A stretch of 64,000 nucleotides of DNA from Gambelia wislizenii (GCA_030847615.1 JAUMIR010000001.1:158197001-158261000), one strand, 5' to 3'. Positions 32,780-43,744 are shown, counted from the first letter of the stretch. Numbers and translations: made by a program. The notes: a model not told the origin generated them from the sequence alone.

Positions 32780-33582
32780 AGACCAAACAGAGGGTCTGGT
32801 ATGAAACTGCTGGACTAGAATTCATGAGCAAGTTATTACCTATTCATAATACATCAGCATTGTTGCCTTCTTTCCCACACAGGCATTAAGTTAGCAAAGC
32901 TAGAAAAATCAACCACTACTTTGGGGAACTAGTTCTATTTTTTTATACCTCATATATAGCATATGTCCCTGAACACTTAATGGCCATTTGTTTACAAAGC
33001 ACTTTTCCTGCTTTATTTTGTGTGCATTTTATGTGTTTGGACCACAGTACATGTACAAGATCTTAAGGGCTTGTGTGAATCCCTAGATCTATTAGACTCA
33101 GAGGAGAAGTTCCTGGTGGCTATCTGTAGCCAGAACATGAGCACTAGGGGTGGGGGGCAAAGCCTTCCCTCACTGTTTTCTAAGGTGCAAACATTTAGGT
33201 TTTCCCTAAAGGCAAAGCATAGCTGCTGCTGATCTCTGAACAAGAGCTGGAGAGAGGCAGAACTGAATCAAACCAACTTCCTCCTTCTTGGTTACTTGCC
33301 CTTTCCTGCTACTCACAGCCTCTCTTACAGGGCTCTGTTCAAGAACAAGAACAGTCATGTGATATCAGCAGCTTATTTTTATCCCTTCTATCCTGGCTGC
33401 TTTCACTTCCAACATGGCAGGTATCACAGGGCCCTTGTGATCTTGGCTGTCCTTTCCACATGTAACATAAATGCTTACATGTTTAACAATAAAACTGTTA
33501 CAGCTTTAAAAAGGCACAAGGCTCTGTTTTTGTATAATACGATTAAAAAGTATCATAACATACAGTAATCTATAAATGTATT
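32780..33582. other. CYB5R4 intron 2, no feature recognised
   Basis: No exon with matching phase is seen and no clear repeat. The 70-90 aa open frames on both strands look incidental. Confidence 0.5.
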
Positions 33583-33692
33583 GTTTGTGTGTGTGTACAT
33601 GTCCTTGAGTCGCCTGGCAACTTATGGCAACCCCATGAATTTCATAGAGTTTTCTTAGGCAAGGAATACTCGGAGGTGGTTTTGCCAGTTCG
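33583..33692 (-). repeat. 5S-type SINE, 3' portion
   Basis: It runs from the tail 'tccttgagtcgcctggcaac' through 'catagagttttcttaggcaa' to 'ggtggttttgccag'. The 5S-derived head is missing. Confidence 0.75.
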
Positions 33693-34191
33693 TCAATTTA
33701 TATCTGCCTGTTTGCTGGACACTGATACAATAGGGAATCAGTGTGTTTAGAGTAGGAGTAAACTAATCTGTTAGCTTCACTTCCCTGCACATTCAATTTT
33801 TTAAAAATATCTCAAGTTTCTTCTGTCTTAAATATGAAGAAAAAAATCAAATTTTGTTATGCTCATCCATCACTTTGGAACCCCTTTCATCCTATCTGCA
33901 TTAACAGTGCCATCTAGTGTCAAGTATTGAAAACTGCACAGTTTAAACAAATCCATGAGTTTGTGGGTAATTTCATGCACCTTTCAGATTTTTTTTTAAT
34001 ATCTGCAAAATGTCTTGAACTGACATGGACTCTATATCCTTTTCAGTGAAGAGCAGGACTTGTGACTGTACTTCACTTCTCTGCATAGTAAAAGCAAGCC
34101 ACTTTGTCTACAGTAAGGCAAACACAAATTATGAAAATATGCATAGCAGACCAATTTGTTAATAAGCTTGTCAATTAAGGCAAGTACAACA

Positions 34192-34396
34192 CAACCCCTG
34201 TATCTTTGGGACCTTTGCCTGTGGTTTCGCTTTCTCATGTCTGAAAAAATATGTTCTCTGTAGGCATTTTCTAGATCCTCCAGGGCAATTCTGTGGTCAA
34301 CTTCCACCAGAAACATAGGGCTTGCTACTATCTACAATCTTCACTATCCATGGTAGGTCCGGGAATATATTCCCCAGGGATATGGAGGTCGTACTG
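34192..34396 (+). mobile_element. Tigger-like MITE, 'ctaggtcctcca' subfamily
   Basis: The left end acaacccctgtatc is degenerate and the right end ggtcgtactg is next to ta. The middle is 'tagatcctccagggcaattc'. Confidence 0.6.
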
Positions 34397-34525
34397 TACA
34401 CAATTATAACTGTGTAACCTATATATGCAGAATATAATGACAATAAACCAGTATATTCAAGTTCGCATAAAGGTCTAAATGCCTACTCCTCACTAGAATA
34501 CACTCATTAATTCAATTGCTCAATA

Positions 34526-34795
34526 CGAATCATAGAGTTGGAAGAGACTACAATGGCCATCCATCCAACCCCCTGCCATGCAGGAACACACAATCAAAGC
34601 ACTCTCAACAGATGGCCATCCAGCTTCTGTTTAAAAGCCTCCAAAGAAGGAGACTCCACCACACTGCCAAGCAGAGTATTCCACTGTCAAACAGCTCTTA
34701 CTGTCAGGAAGTTCTTCCTAATATTTAGGTGGAATCTCTTTTCCTGTAGTTTGAATTCATTGCTCTGTGTCCTAGTCTCTTGAGTACATTAGCCT
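34526..34795 (-). mobile_element. CR1 LINE 3' end, reverse orientation
   Basis: It starts gaatcatagagttggaagag, then ccaaccccctgccatgcagg and agactccaccacactgcc, the inverse of a CR1 3' UTR. Confidence 0.87.
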
Positions 34796-35145
34796 TTACA
34801 TCAGGGATGGGCAAAACACAGCCCAGGGAGCACATGCAGTCCCCAGAACCATGTTGCAGTTCCCTTAGGGTAGACAATTTTTTTATTCTTTTTTTTTCCA
34901 ATTCCCTCCCCACTAAATGCCCTCTAGGAGACATGGAATATACCATTATGGAATATACATAAATCTGACATAAGTCAAACTTGTATATATTACACTGCTT
35001 CAGTGGGTCTACTTGAGCTGGAACTAGCAACTGATTTAGGCCAAAGTTTGTTTCTATCATTCAGATAAATAAAATTTCAAGGATTATTGCAGGGAAGGGG
35101 ACTAGAAATCTCAACTGTATATGGACTCATTGGTTCACTCACCTA

Positions 35146-35500
35146 TTATTTATTTATTTGTGCAATTTTTATGCCGCCTTTCCCCTGAAGCGGGACCCAA
35201 GGAGGCTCACAGAACAATTAAAATCATAGTAAAAAGCAATAAAAACTAAAAACACAAAGTTTAAAAAAACACAGATAAAACCAACAGAAAAAGCACATCC
35301 CAATAAAAGCCGCACAGGCACAGTTATACATCAAAGGCCTGCTTGAACAAAAATGTTTTTGCCTGCCAGTGAAATGAAACCAGGGAGGAGGCCAGCCTAG
35401 CCTCCCACAGGAGGGAGTTCCAAAGGGTGGGAGCAGCCACTGAGAAGGCTCTCTCGTGTCCTTACCAAGCAAGCCTGTCATGGTGGTGGGACCGAGAGAA
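35146..35500 (-). repeat. SINE/LINE tail repeat, long copy
   Basis: 'ttatttatttgtgcaatttt' is followed by 'ccgcctttcccc' and 'aaggaggctcaca', then an A-rich body and 'gggagttccaaagggtgggagc'. The last resembles LINE 3' UTR sequence common in reptiles. Confidence 0.55.
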
Positions 35501-35559
35501 AAGCCTTCCCCTGAAGATCTTTAATTACAGGTACCAGTACTTTACTTGAAAAGATGAGT

Positions 35560-36110
35560 GACACATGAGAGGAAGCATACGAAGACGAACCCCAAATTTT
35601 GGAAAGTGAAGTAAAAGCTGCACTCAAAGCAATTGGGAAGAATAAATCACCAGGAACTGATGATATACTAATAGATCAGCCACAGTCTACAGAAACAGAA
35701 TTAACTTTAGTTCTAAATAAATCTGTCAACAAACACGGAAAATAAAGCAATGGCCCACAGATTAGCGATCAATATACATTCCCATCATCCAAAAAGGAGA
35801 TACAAAAGGTTGCAGTAACAACAGGACCATGGCATTCATTTCCCATGCAAACAATGTCATGCTCAAAATTCTACAGTAAAGATTCCGTCCATACATGGAG
35901 CGAGAAATTCCAGAGGTTCAAGCTAGGTTCAGGAAAGAAAGAGGCACTAGTGATCACACTGCAAACATACACTGTATAATGGAGTTTACCAGGGAATTCC
36001 AGAAGAAAATCAGCTTTCCTCCTTCCTCATGCATGAAATACTACAGCTGTTATTACATGCCAAAGCACAATATGCTTTGGTTGTTTCAAACTCTGAGGGA
36101 CATTTGGGCT
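35560..36110 (+). pseudogene. BovB/RTE LINE reverse-transcriptase remnant
   Basis: In pieces it reads EVKAALKAIGKNKSPGTDDI, then a degenerate stretch with 'FIPIIQKGDTK'-like spacing, and EREIPEVQARFRKERGTSDH before IMEFTREFQKKISF. These are RTE/BovB reverse-transcriptase blocks. Frameshifts and stops (for example after GK* near 35744) kill it. Confidence 0.8.
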
Positions 36111-36279
36111 ACCGCTGGAATCTGATCTAAGCTACTCAGTGCCAAAAAGACAGGAAGTGTTTGCCTGACTAGTTCAAGAGCTGCAAAAGAAACAACATTT
36201 ATACAAGATTATGTATCCAGAAACAGGTCTTCCAGAAGGAAGCTAAAAGGGCATTGCTCACAATCACAAAGAGCAGGTC

Positions 36280-36620
36280 AGGGGGTGGGAATTGTATGGC
36301 CCTTCAGATGTTGTTGAACAGCAACTCTTATTTATTTTATATCCCACATGTTTCCCAACATGGGAGTCAAGGCAGCTTACAAAAATGCTAAGACAAGAAA
36401 ACACCAAAACCAGATAATAAAAGTTAAAACACCATTAAAAAAGTTATCGCATTAAAATGCCATTAAATATTTTTTTAAATGTAAAATCATTTAAAAATAC
36501 AACCAAGTTAAAAATACACACTCTCTCTCCATAAAAATTACTTCTATGCACCCTGGCCAGCACTGTGAGGAATACTGGGAGTTATATTTCAATAACATCT
36601 GGTGAGTGGCATGATTCCCA
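36280..36620. repeat. Palindromic repeat split by a SINE/LINE-tail insertion
   Basis: The halves 'cccttcagatgttgttgaac' (36281-36305) and 'actgggagttatatttcaat' (36575-36600) belong to the foldback repeat also seen at 26.3 and 53.3 kb. The insertion at about 36330-36530 carries 'ttatttattttatatcccac' and 'aaggcagcttacaaaa'. Confidence 0.55.
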
Positions 36621-36639
36621 ACCCTGGGGTAGGTCTACC

Positions 36640-37650
36640 AAGCACAATCAACTATGAAAGCTAAAGAGAATCACCAGAGCCCAGGGCACCCAACCTCCAA
36701 CTACTTTCAAAGGCATCTACCTACACTCTGCAGGAAAACAAAATGTTGGCCCTTGGTTTGTTCCAGCAAGGCAATTCTTCTGTTGTAATCTAAACCTTGC
36801 AGGGACACTCTGTAAACCAGAATTCTTATACAAGGACAATGCAAAGCGTGGAGTAATGTGTGATGTAACTGGAAGGACAAAAAACAATGCATTTTGGTAG
36901 AACTGGAAGCAATGGGAGAGCTTTTACAGAAAGCTAGAAATCCAATGAGCACAATAAACTTCTACATCATCTGTTTTACCAATGTGGAAGCCAACTAAGG
37001 CAAACCTAGAATTTACTGGCAGTGTTTTGCTTCCCTGTTCCATCTAGCAGTCTCCACTTTTCTTCAGAGAAAGAGAGTCATGCTGATTAAGGATGAGAGA
37101 GAAATGATGTGCTCAGCACACTCACAAATATATTAAGTCACATGTTACTATCGAAGCACCAAATGGTTACTATCTGATCTCCCTTCCTAAACTCCAAATT
37201 GGGATAGGTATGTGAAATTAAGTTCTTGTTTTCCAAATGTTTGATTTGATCCAAACTTTTTTTAAAAAAGGAAACAGGGTGCCTTAAATATTAGTGATCT
37301 TTTGCTTGGTGAAGGACCAGAAAGAAATATATATATATATATGTTTGCTTGTAAGTGGGCTTTTATACACGCACTCCATTTCCATTCTGATGGTATCAGT
37401 ACAGTTTCCAAAATTAATATAGTATTTCAACATTCTTTATTGCTAACCATAACCCTTTTCCTCCCCTATTACCTGCTTAAATAGAAAACACCAAATAATA
37501 ACTAACTTCTAACAAAAGTATAAGCAACTTCACTTAAACATTATTGCAACTAGGTGGTCGTAAAGTATCTCACTGGGCAAGAGCCTTACCAGCACAATCT
37601 AATTATTGAACTACAACTGAAAAGCAAGCAATATAAAAATGAGATGTGTC
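36640..37650. other. CYB5R4 intron 2, no feature recognised
   Basis: Only a short TA run (37327-37341) stands out. No exon or clear repeat. Confidence 0.5.
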
Positions 37651-37654
37651 AATA

Positions 37655-37877
37655 CAGCCGGCCCTCCATATCCACGGATTCAACCATCCACAGCTTGAAA
37701 ATAATACAGAAAAAAAAATATCCAAAAAACAAGTCTTGATTTTGCCATTTTCTATAAGGGACACCATTTTACTACACCATTGTATATAATAATGGGACTT
37801 GAGCATCCACAGATTATTGTACCCAAAAGGGGGGGGTGTCCTGCAACAAAACCTCAATGGATACCAAGGGCCCACTA
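37655..37877 (+). mobile_element. Tigger-like MITE beside CYB5R4 exon 2 donor
   Basis: It begins CAGCCGGCCCTCCATATCC and ends gggcccacta before ta. It includes 'ttctataagggacaccattt'. Its edge lies 13 bases from the exon 2 border at 37891, so it starts at about intron position +14. Confidence 0.8.
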
Positions 37878-37890
37878 TACAACAACTTAC

Positions 37891-38044
37891 CTCTTATACA
37901 TATCCAGCAATCATCCTTCTTATTATGTCTGGCAAGCTCTTCTTCAGTCACTTCTATTAATCTTCCTTTCAGACCCGTTAGATCTTTCCCACTTTTAGTT
38001 AGCCGAATCCAGTCCATAAGACTTCGGCCTGGTTTCAAAGGTAC
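37891..38044 (-). CDS. CYB5R4: CYB5R4 exon 2 (start of cytochrome b5 domain)
   Basis: It encodes V26-R76, including PLKPGRSLMDWIRLTKSG, then DLTGLKGRLIEVTEEEL and KKDDCWICIRG. The order and spacing equal human CYB5R4. Acceptor tttctag, donor gtaagttg. It enters in phase 0 from exon 1 and leaves one base of G77. The D-D-C-W-I motif is the start of the b5 fold. Confidence 0.98.
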
Positions 38045-38172
38045 CTAGAAAGAGAAACGGAAAGAGATTACTAAGTAAGTAAATTAGAACAAGTAAAGTA
38101 AAACAAGTAAAATCTTGGTATCCTATATGGTAAGCTGCATTTTCCCCATTTTATTTTACTTGAGTTAGCACG

Positions 38173-38400
38173 GATATGTTGTTGCTGTTGTTGTTTGTCA
38201 TCAAGTCAACATCAGTTTATGGCAACCCTATGAATGTGAGACCTCCAAGAGCTCCAGTCATCAACAGCCCTGCTCAGGTCTTGCAAACTCAAGGCCGTGG
38301 CTTCGTTGATCGAATCAATCCACCCATATGGTGGTTTTCCTCTTTTCCTATTGCCTTCCACTTTTCTCAGCATTAGCGTCTCTTCCAATGAGTCATGTTA
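38173..38400. repeat. SINE-tailed dispersed repeat
   Basis: 'gttgttgctgttgttgtttg' then 'catcaagtcaacatcagttt' and 'cctgctcaggtcttgcaaac' form a repeat I recognise as widespread in squamates, but I cannot fix its family. It is not a gene. Confidence 0.55.
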
Positions 38401-38452
38401 TCTTAACACAATGGTCCACTAAAACAGCCACAATGTTTGAAGCATTCATCTA

Positions 38453-38705
38453 CAGTAGGACCCCCATATTCACTGGGGACTGGTTCGGGGGGGGGGGCTG
38501 GATACCGAAAACAGTGGATAGTAGTGAATGCCATTTAAAATAATGGGGTTTCTGGTTTAAAATACCATAGAGTTGCCTTGGAGGACCTAGAAAATGGCTA
38601 GAGAGAACACATTTTCTAGGAAGACTCTATGGTAGGTGTGCTGTTTTGTGTTCTGTGGATAATTGAATCAGTGGATAATGAATCAGTGGATACGAGGTCC
38701 TACTG
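38453..38705 (+). mobile_element. Tigger-like MITE, 'ctaggtcctcca' subfamily
   Basis: CAGTAGGACCCCCATATTC at the left and GAGGTCCTACTG at the right, with TA at both sides. The middle is 'agagttgccttggaggacct'. Confidence 0.85.
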
Positions 38706-38804
38706 TATAATCAATCTGCTTTTATATACATTTTAGAATTATAAAAATATAACTAAAGAAACATTTGTTATTTACAATTAAAACAAAGAACTATGTTAGA
38801 ACTA

Positions 38805-39076
38805 CAGTCCTCCCTCAACATTTGCGGCCTCCACACTCGCAGTTCCGCATATCTGTGGTTTGCCGCGAGGGGAGGCCGTGTTGCCACTGAGGCCCCGTCG
38901 CCACTTTCAGGAGCAAGTGGGGAGGCAGGGGGAAGCGAGTACAGGGGCCTCTGGAGGGCCTCTGGAGGCCCCGTGGTTGCCTGGGGAGGGAGGGGGAGGG
39001 CAGTCTTTATTCGCAGAATTTTCACATTTGCGGAGGTCTGTGGAACCTAACCCCTGCGAATGTGAAGGGACAACTG
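38805..39076 (+). mobile_element. Tigger-like MITE, 'ttgcgg' subfamily (short form)
   Basis: CAGTCCTCCCTCAACATTTG at the left and GTGAAGGGACAACTG at the right, with TA flanks. The GC-rich interior has 'ggccccgtcgcc' and 'gggaggcaggggg' but no tandem array, unlike its relative at 5148-6616. Confidence 0.82.
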
Positions 39077-39159
39077 TAGTATTATATATTGCATAGAGTT
39101 TCATACTACCTGTGAGGTACCTCCAGAATTCTCACCGTGCTTACAAAGGAATCAGTTAA

Positions 39160-39300
39160 TAATAATAATAATAAAATTTATTTATACCCCGCCCCTCTGT
39201 TAAAACAATCGGGGCGGCTTACAAAATTTAAAATACAATACAAATAAAATCCCTAAACACCCCCACTCCCACCCTCCCAAATGCTTGGCACACTTCCACC
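39160..39300 (-). repeat. SINE/LINE tail repeat with (AAT)n
   Basis: An AAT run is followed by 'atttatttataccccgcccc' and 'ggggcggcttacaaaattta'. The first 50 bases recur at 45283-45332. Confidence 0.7.
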
Positions 39301-40131
39301 CTTGCCAAATGGTTTACAAGAAAACGATGTGCTCACTAACCTCACCCGGCAACAAACACCCACATGTGTTCCAGCCTAATAGTTCTGAGTTGGCAGCTTC
39401 ATATTCATGAAAATCAATTAAAGCATCATTCAATTGACTTAAATGCATACAAACACACTGAAAAATTGAGAACTCATAGTCTCACATACAACATGCCTGG
39501 TCTTTGCTCTATTTTAAATGATGCACAATAGAGTGTAGTCTCCATCCATGATTCTCCACTTATTGTTTTATCTTCTCTCACCCCATGATACCTCAAGAGA
39601 ACCAAACAATCTCAAAGTCTGAACTTCATTTCAGACATGTCAGAACAAATAGCATCTGTAGATTGTCCTTCCACAGCTATGATCAACTACAGCCAGGCAC
39701 TGTTCCATCTAGGATTAGAACTTGCTGGATAAAGAGAGTTTTTCAAATACAGGCTTGGATCCTGAAGCTTCCTTCTACTTGAGAAACTGAAGTATGGCTT
39801 ATGCAACTCTTCAGAAAAAGGAAGCAGCTAAATATGTCTAAATGGTGCAAGCGTGTTAGCTACAATATGCATACTAAATTACAAAAGCTCAGCACAAGTG
39901 CCACGCACTTCTACACCTGATTCATTAGAGGGTCAACATCATTCCCACACCTACCAGAGGAAATTCCAGCACAACAGGCAGGTGTTAAACAGGTACAGCT
40001 TCTCCATGCTAAGGAAGGCTCCACCTGAAATGCAGTCAGTGACTTCGAAATCACCAGCCAAGTTTACCAAACTGACGCCCTTCTTTCAGATCCACCCTTA
40101 ATCCCTTTCTGGATTGAGGTCTAAGTCTTAG

Positions 40132-40196
40132 AGCCATAGAATCACTGAACCGGAAAAGACCACAAGGGCCATCTAGTCCAACCCTCTGCCCCCTAT
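40132..40196 (-). mobile_element. CR1 3' end fragment, reverse orientation
   Basis: 'gccatagaatcactgaaccg' followed by 'ccatctagtccaaccctctg' is the inverse of a CR1 terminus. Confidence 0.75.
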
Positions 40197-40301
40197 CCTT
40201 TATGTGGATAGATTATGTGTCAGTGTGGTCTCTGTTGGTTAGTTGGAATAAAGCACAATGAGTCTGGAGTTTATAAACAAAACAAACTGATTGGTTTATT
40301 G

Positions 40302-40741
40302 ATTTTCCTTGGGGGTTTTTCCGGGCTGTGAGGCTGTGTTGTGGAAGAGTTTATTTCTGACGTTTCGCCTGCATCTGTGGCTGGCAGGTGAGGTTGTCAA
40401 ATCAAAACTCAACACTTGCAAATGAACTCCACCCAGGGACAGGGGGATTTCCAGCAGATGATGGACCATTAACCAACCATTAGCCAAACAGACACTAATC
40501 CTCCTTGCATATCTCCACCCAGAAACTAACCATTGAAATACACAAATTTACATATCCTCTCCAACGGGCTCACAGTATATAACCCCCCGCAGACACACAC
40601 TCCTAGCCAACCATTCTCTGAAGATGCCAGCCACAGATGCAGGTGAAACATCAGAAGTAAACTCTTCCAGAACACACCCTAACAACCTGGAAAAAACCCA
40701 AGGAAAATCTATGGATGCCAGCCGTGAAAGCCTTTGACCTC
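40302..40741. mobile_element. Penelope-like short element with inverted ends
   Basis: Flanked by an exact 14-bp duplication (tgattggtttattg at 40288-40301 and 40742-40755). It starts 'attttccttgggggtttttc', passes 'gacgtttcgcctgcatctgt', and then shows the inverse 'cagatgcaggtgaaacatca' and 'aaaacccaaggaaaat'. It has the same parts as 13771-14248. Confidence 0.6.
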
Positions 40742-40917
40742 TGATTGGTTTATTGTTATTAAAGTGCTAACTTCAACTATTCAGTAATTTGTATATAACT
40801 TTGTTCCTTCTCTTAAATTCATCTATTGACAGACTATAACCACGTATGTTAATGCTTTAGTTTCTATAATCGTCACTCTTAATATATTTCAGATTACAGA
40901 CTCATCCACTCTTTGGG

Positions 40918-41373
40918 GGAATCCGCACCACACACATAATCCAGTTTGAAACTGAGTTATTTGCCATGGCTCTTTCCCTAAGGAATCCTGGGATTTGTAG
41001 TTTTACAAGGTCTTTACCCTTCTCTGACAAAGAGTGCTGGGGCCTCACCAAACTACAAATCCCAGGATCCCATAGGAAGGAGCCATGGCAAATACAAGTG
41101 GCCCCTTCACATTCGCTGGGGTTTGCTTCCAGAACCCCCCGTGGATACCAAAATCCGTGAATACTCAAGTCCCATTATATGCAATGGTGTAGCAAAATGG
41201 TGTCCCTTAAATAAGATGGCAAAATCAAGGTTTGCTTTTTGGATTATTATTTTTTGAAGAATATTTTCAAGCCGTGAATACTTAAATCCGTGGGTACCAA
41301 ATCCGTGGATACGGAGGGACAACTGTAATCCAGTTTCAAACTGGATTATTTCTCTATAGTGTGGATGCCCCCC
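40918..41373. mobile_element. Foldback MITE split by a Tigger-like MITE
   Basis: The outer ends gggggaatccgcac and gtggatgcccccc, and the inner pair 'aatccagtttgaaact' and 'agtttcaaactggatt', are inverted. 'gccatggc', 'tcctgggatttgtag' and their inverses make a long hairpin. The Tigger-like copy occupies 41095-41326. Confidence 0.7.
41095..41326 (+). mobile_element. Tigger-like MITE nested in foldback MITE
   Basis: It begins CAAGTGGCCCCTTCACATTC and ends GGAGGGACAACTG with TA at each side (41093-41094, 41327-41328). The interior matches 7614-7843. Confidence 0.82.
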
Positions 41374-41517
41374 TAGTAGTCTTTCCAATCTCAAATCTCC
41401 ACTGGCTCTCTCAACCAGGATGCCTACACCAAGCAACCCATCCACACAACCACCCACCGGCAGACCTTCCTCCCTCCCTTACCCAGGCAGGCATCCATCC
41501 ACAGCCCAGCCCCTCAC

Positions 41518-41592
41518 CTTGCTGCGCCCGGCCACGGCCACCCGCTGCTGGGAGCTAGGGGCAGGAAAAACCTGAGAAGGCACATTCAGCAT
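41518..41592 (-). CDS. CYB5R4: CYB5R4 exon 1, coding part
   Basis: ATG at 41590-41592. 25 codons read MLNVPSQVFPAPSSQQRV then AVAGRSK, nearly the human N-terminus. The donor is gtgaggg and the exon ends in phase 0. No in-frame upstream ATG gives a conserved extension; the longer open frame starting at 41856 reaches into 5' UTR and promoter. Confidence 0.96.
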
Positions 41593-41900
41593 CCTGCTGG
41601 GACCGACAGGCGACAAACAGTCCCCCGCCCCGCACACCCTCCAAGCTGACAGGGAAGAAGCCGCCGCCGCTTCCGGGTTCAGCCCGGCTTCAAAGTCCAG
41701 CGGCTGCACTGGAAGAGGGAGGAAAGAGACGCATACTGCGCAGGCGCCACAGCAGGACAAGGTGGGACTGTTTCGCTCCGGACCAGACAACGCTCGGGGA
41801 ACCTGCGTGGAACGTTTGCGCATGCGCACTCCTCCTCCCGCTGGCTTAGGTACCACCTACCTGAGTTGATTGACGGCGGCGCGATAAGCACGCCCATTGG
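41593..41900 (-). promoter_or_regulatory. CYB5R4: CYB5R4 5' UTR and CpG-rich promoter with NRF1 sites
   Basis: CpG-rich DNA directly upstream of the start codon, with no TATA box. It contains a perfect palindromic NRF1 site tgcgcatgcgca (41817-41828) and a second NRF1-like tgcgcaggcgc (41737-41747). Inverted CCAAT boxes (attgg) lie at about 41895 and 41945. This is typical of a housekeeping promoter; the transcription start is not determined. Confidence 0.8.
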
Positions 41901-41929
41901 TCGTTGTGGCGAACCGGCAATAATAGAGA

Positions 41930-42136
41930 TGCTGCGCTATAGCGCCATTGGTCTTCTTTAACGTCTCCGGCTGCCTCCCTGTGGAATCCTGGGATTTGCA
42001 GTTTAGGGAGGGGGATTTAGAACTCTCAGCCAGAGAGCTCTTAGGCCTCACTAAACTACAAACCCCAGAATTCCACTGGAGGCAGCCAGAGTAGTTAAAG
42101 TGGAATAATAGCGCTATAACAGTGCAGTGTGATAAA
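41930..42136. mobile_element. Palindromic MITE, copy 1
   Basis: The left arm 'ggctgcctccctgtggaatc', 'ctgggatttgcagttta' and the right arm 'taaactacaaaccccag', 'aattccactggaggcagcc' fold back. The outer left end is eroded. It abuts the CYB5R4 CpG promoter. Confidence 0.7.
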
Positions 42137-42141
42137 GGAGA

Positions 42142-42355
42142 TTTTCACACTACACTGTTATAGTGTTACTATTCCACTTTATTTGCTATGGCTGCCTCCT
42201 GTGGAATCCTGGGATTTGCAGTTTAGGGAACGGCATTTACAGCTCTCAGCCAGAGAGCTCTTAGGCCTCACTAACCAACAAACCCCAGAATTCCACAGGA
42301 GGAAGCCAGAGCAGTTAAAGTGGAATAGTAACACTATAACAGTGTAGTGTGAAAA
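42142..42355. mobile_element. Palindromic MITE, copy 2
   Basis: A complete 214-bp foldback: ttttcacactacactgttat at the left and its exact inverse ataacagtgtagtgtgaaaa at the right. Inner blocks match copy 1. The two copies are five bases apart. Confidence 0.8.
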
Positions 42356-42973
42356 GCTCAGAACATTTCCTCATGCTCTCACATATTGCTTCTCATGATG
42401 CCTGCATGTGTGTCCTTCTTTAAAATAAATTGATTTTGTTTTTCTTTTTTTAATACATATTTTTATGACACAGTTTATAATAATGTTTGACAACAGTAAC
42501 ATATATCAACATGAAAATATAAAACACACACACAATAAAGACATTACAAAATAGCTTGCAACTATTGCAATGTCCCAGTTTCTCCCCCTTCATCCTCAGC
42601 TTACTCAAATGGCTGCAAACTGAATTCAGAGTGCCAATGTAGTTTGTGCTCAATTAACTCAGCAGGGGAGCAAGAGCGGAGTATAGTCTAGTCCTTCCCT
42701 GTAGGTTCAGGCAGAAGCAAACTTCAGCAGCCTCTCCTAGCTTGTTTGTTCTTCCTCATGAATAATTTTTGCTGCCATCTAGATTACACTCTGATGATGT
42801 TCAGCCACATGAGTTCTGGTTATTATATAGGAAGCATTGGTGGGCATCGTTTTAGAGCAATGAGTTTTCCCAAAATCAATAACATAATATACTTCCACCA
42901 TCTTCTCTATAGAATTATAGAGTTGGAAGAGATCCCATGAGACATCTAGTCCAACCCTGTGCTATGCAGCAAT

Positions 42974-43262
42974 GCACAACTGAGGCCCCATCTACACGAC
43001 AAAAAAATTCCAAATGGCGCTCGAAAGATCGATAATGTATACATACGACCGTTCGGATACATTCATGTCTTTTGGAAGGGGGCCCTGCAAATCCCCCATA
43101 CAGTCTGTGAATTCAGAGTTCTGGAGGAATAGCAGATCTAGGCAAAAAAATCTGTACGGTACAACCGTTCGAATTTGTGATCGTTTGTACAGGCTATCCA
43201 GAATTCGGATGATCAATCATTTGAATTTGCTTGGATTTTTTCTTATCGTGTAGACGGGGCCT
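42974..43262. mobile_element. Non-autonomous DNA transposon in CR1
   Basis: The inverted ends ggccccatctacacgac and tcgtgtagacggggcc continue inward as 'aaaaaaattccaaatg' and 'catttgaatttgcttggatt'. CR1 sequence resumes on either side. Superfamily not assigned. Confidence 0.65.
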
Positions 43263-43744
43263 GTGACACTCTCAAGAGATGGCATCCAACTTCTATTTAA
43301 AGAATCCATCACCCTATGAAGCTGTCTATTCTACCACCAAACAGTTCTTAGGAGTGCTTCCTAATGTACAGGTATAATCTCCTCTTGTAATTTAAATGTT
43401 CTGTGTTCTAGTCTTTGGAGTAACAAGAGGTCAGCCTCCTCAGCTTGTCAATAGCCTTCACGTATAGTAGTGCCCAGAACTGGACACAACATTCCAGGTG
43501 AGGTCTAACCAAAGCAGAATAGATGGTACTAATACTTCTCTCGATGTGGACATTATACTCCTATTGATGCAGCCCAGAATTGCATTGGCTTTTTTGTCCA
43601 TCACATTACACTGTTGAGTCATGTTTAGCTTATGGCCTGCTAAGACCCCTTGATCTTTTCCACATGTACTGTTGTCAAGCCAGATGTCACCCATCCTATT
43701 TTGTGCACTTCATTTTTCCTGCCCAAATTTATTCCCGTTGAATA

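Larger units (their letters stand above)
1642..41592 (-). other. CYB5R4: CYB5R4 gene, 5' portion (exons 1-9)
   Basis: Nine minus-strand exons join without a frame break into 233 codons plus one base. The order is: N-terminal segment (1-52), cytochrome b5 domain (about 53-130), variable linker (about 140-170), and CS domain (from S172-Y173). Haem ligands fall at H89 (HPGG, exon 3) and H112 (VHRW, exon 4), the same numbers I recall for human CYB5R4. The protein is a soluble ER-associated NAD(P)H reductase that passes electrons from FAD to its own b5 haem. The FAD/NADH-binding half (human protein about 521 aa) must lie left of position 1. Exons have GT-AG borders. Introns hold most of the mobile elements of the window, including a Copia element in intron 4. 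Identification comes from remembered human protein sequence, and agreement across all exons makes it secure. Confidence 0.95.
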
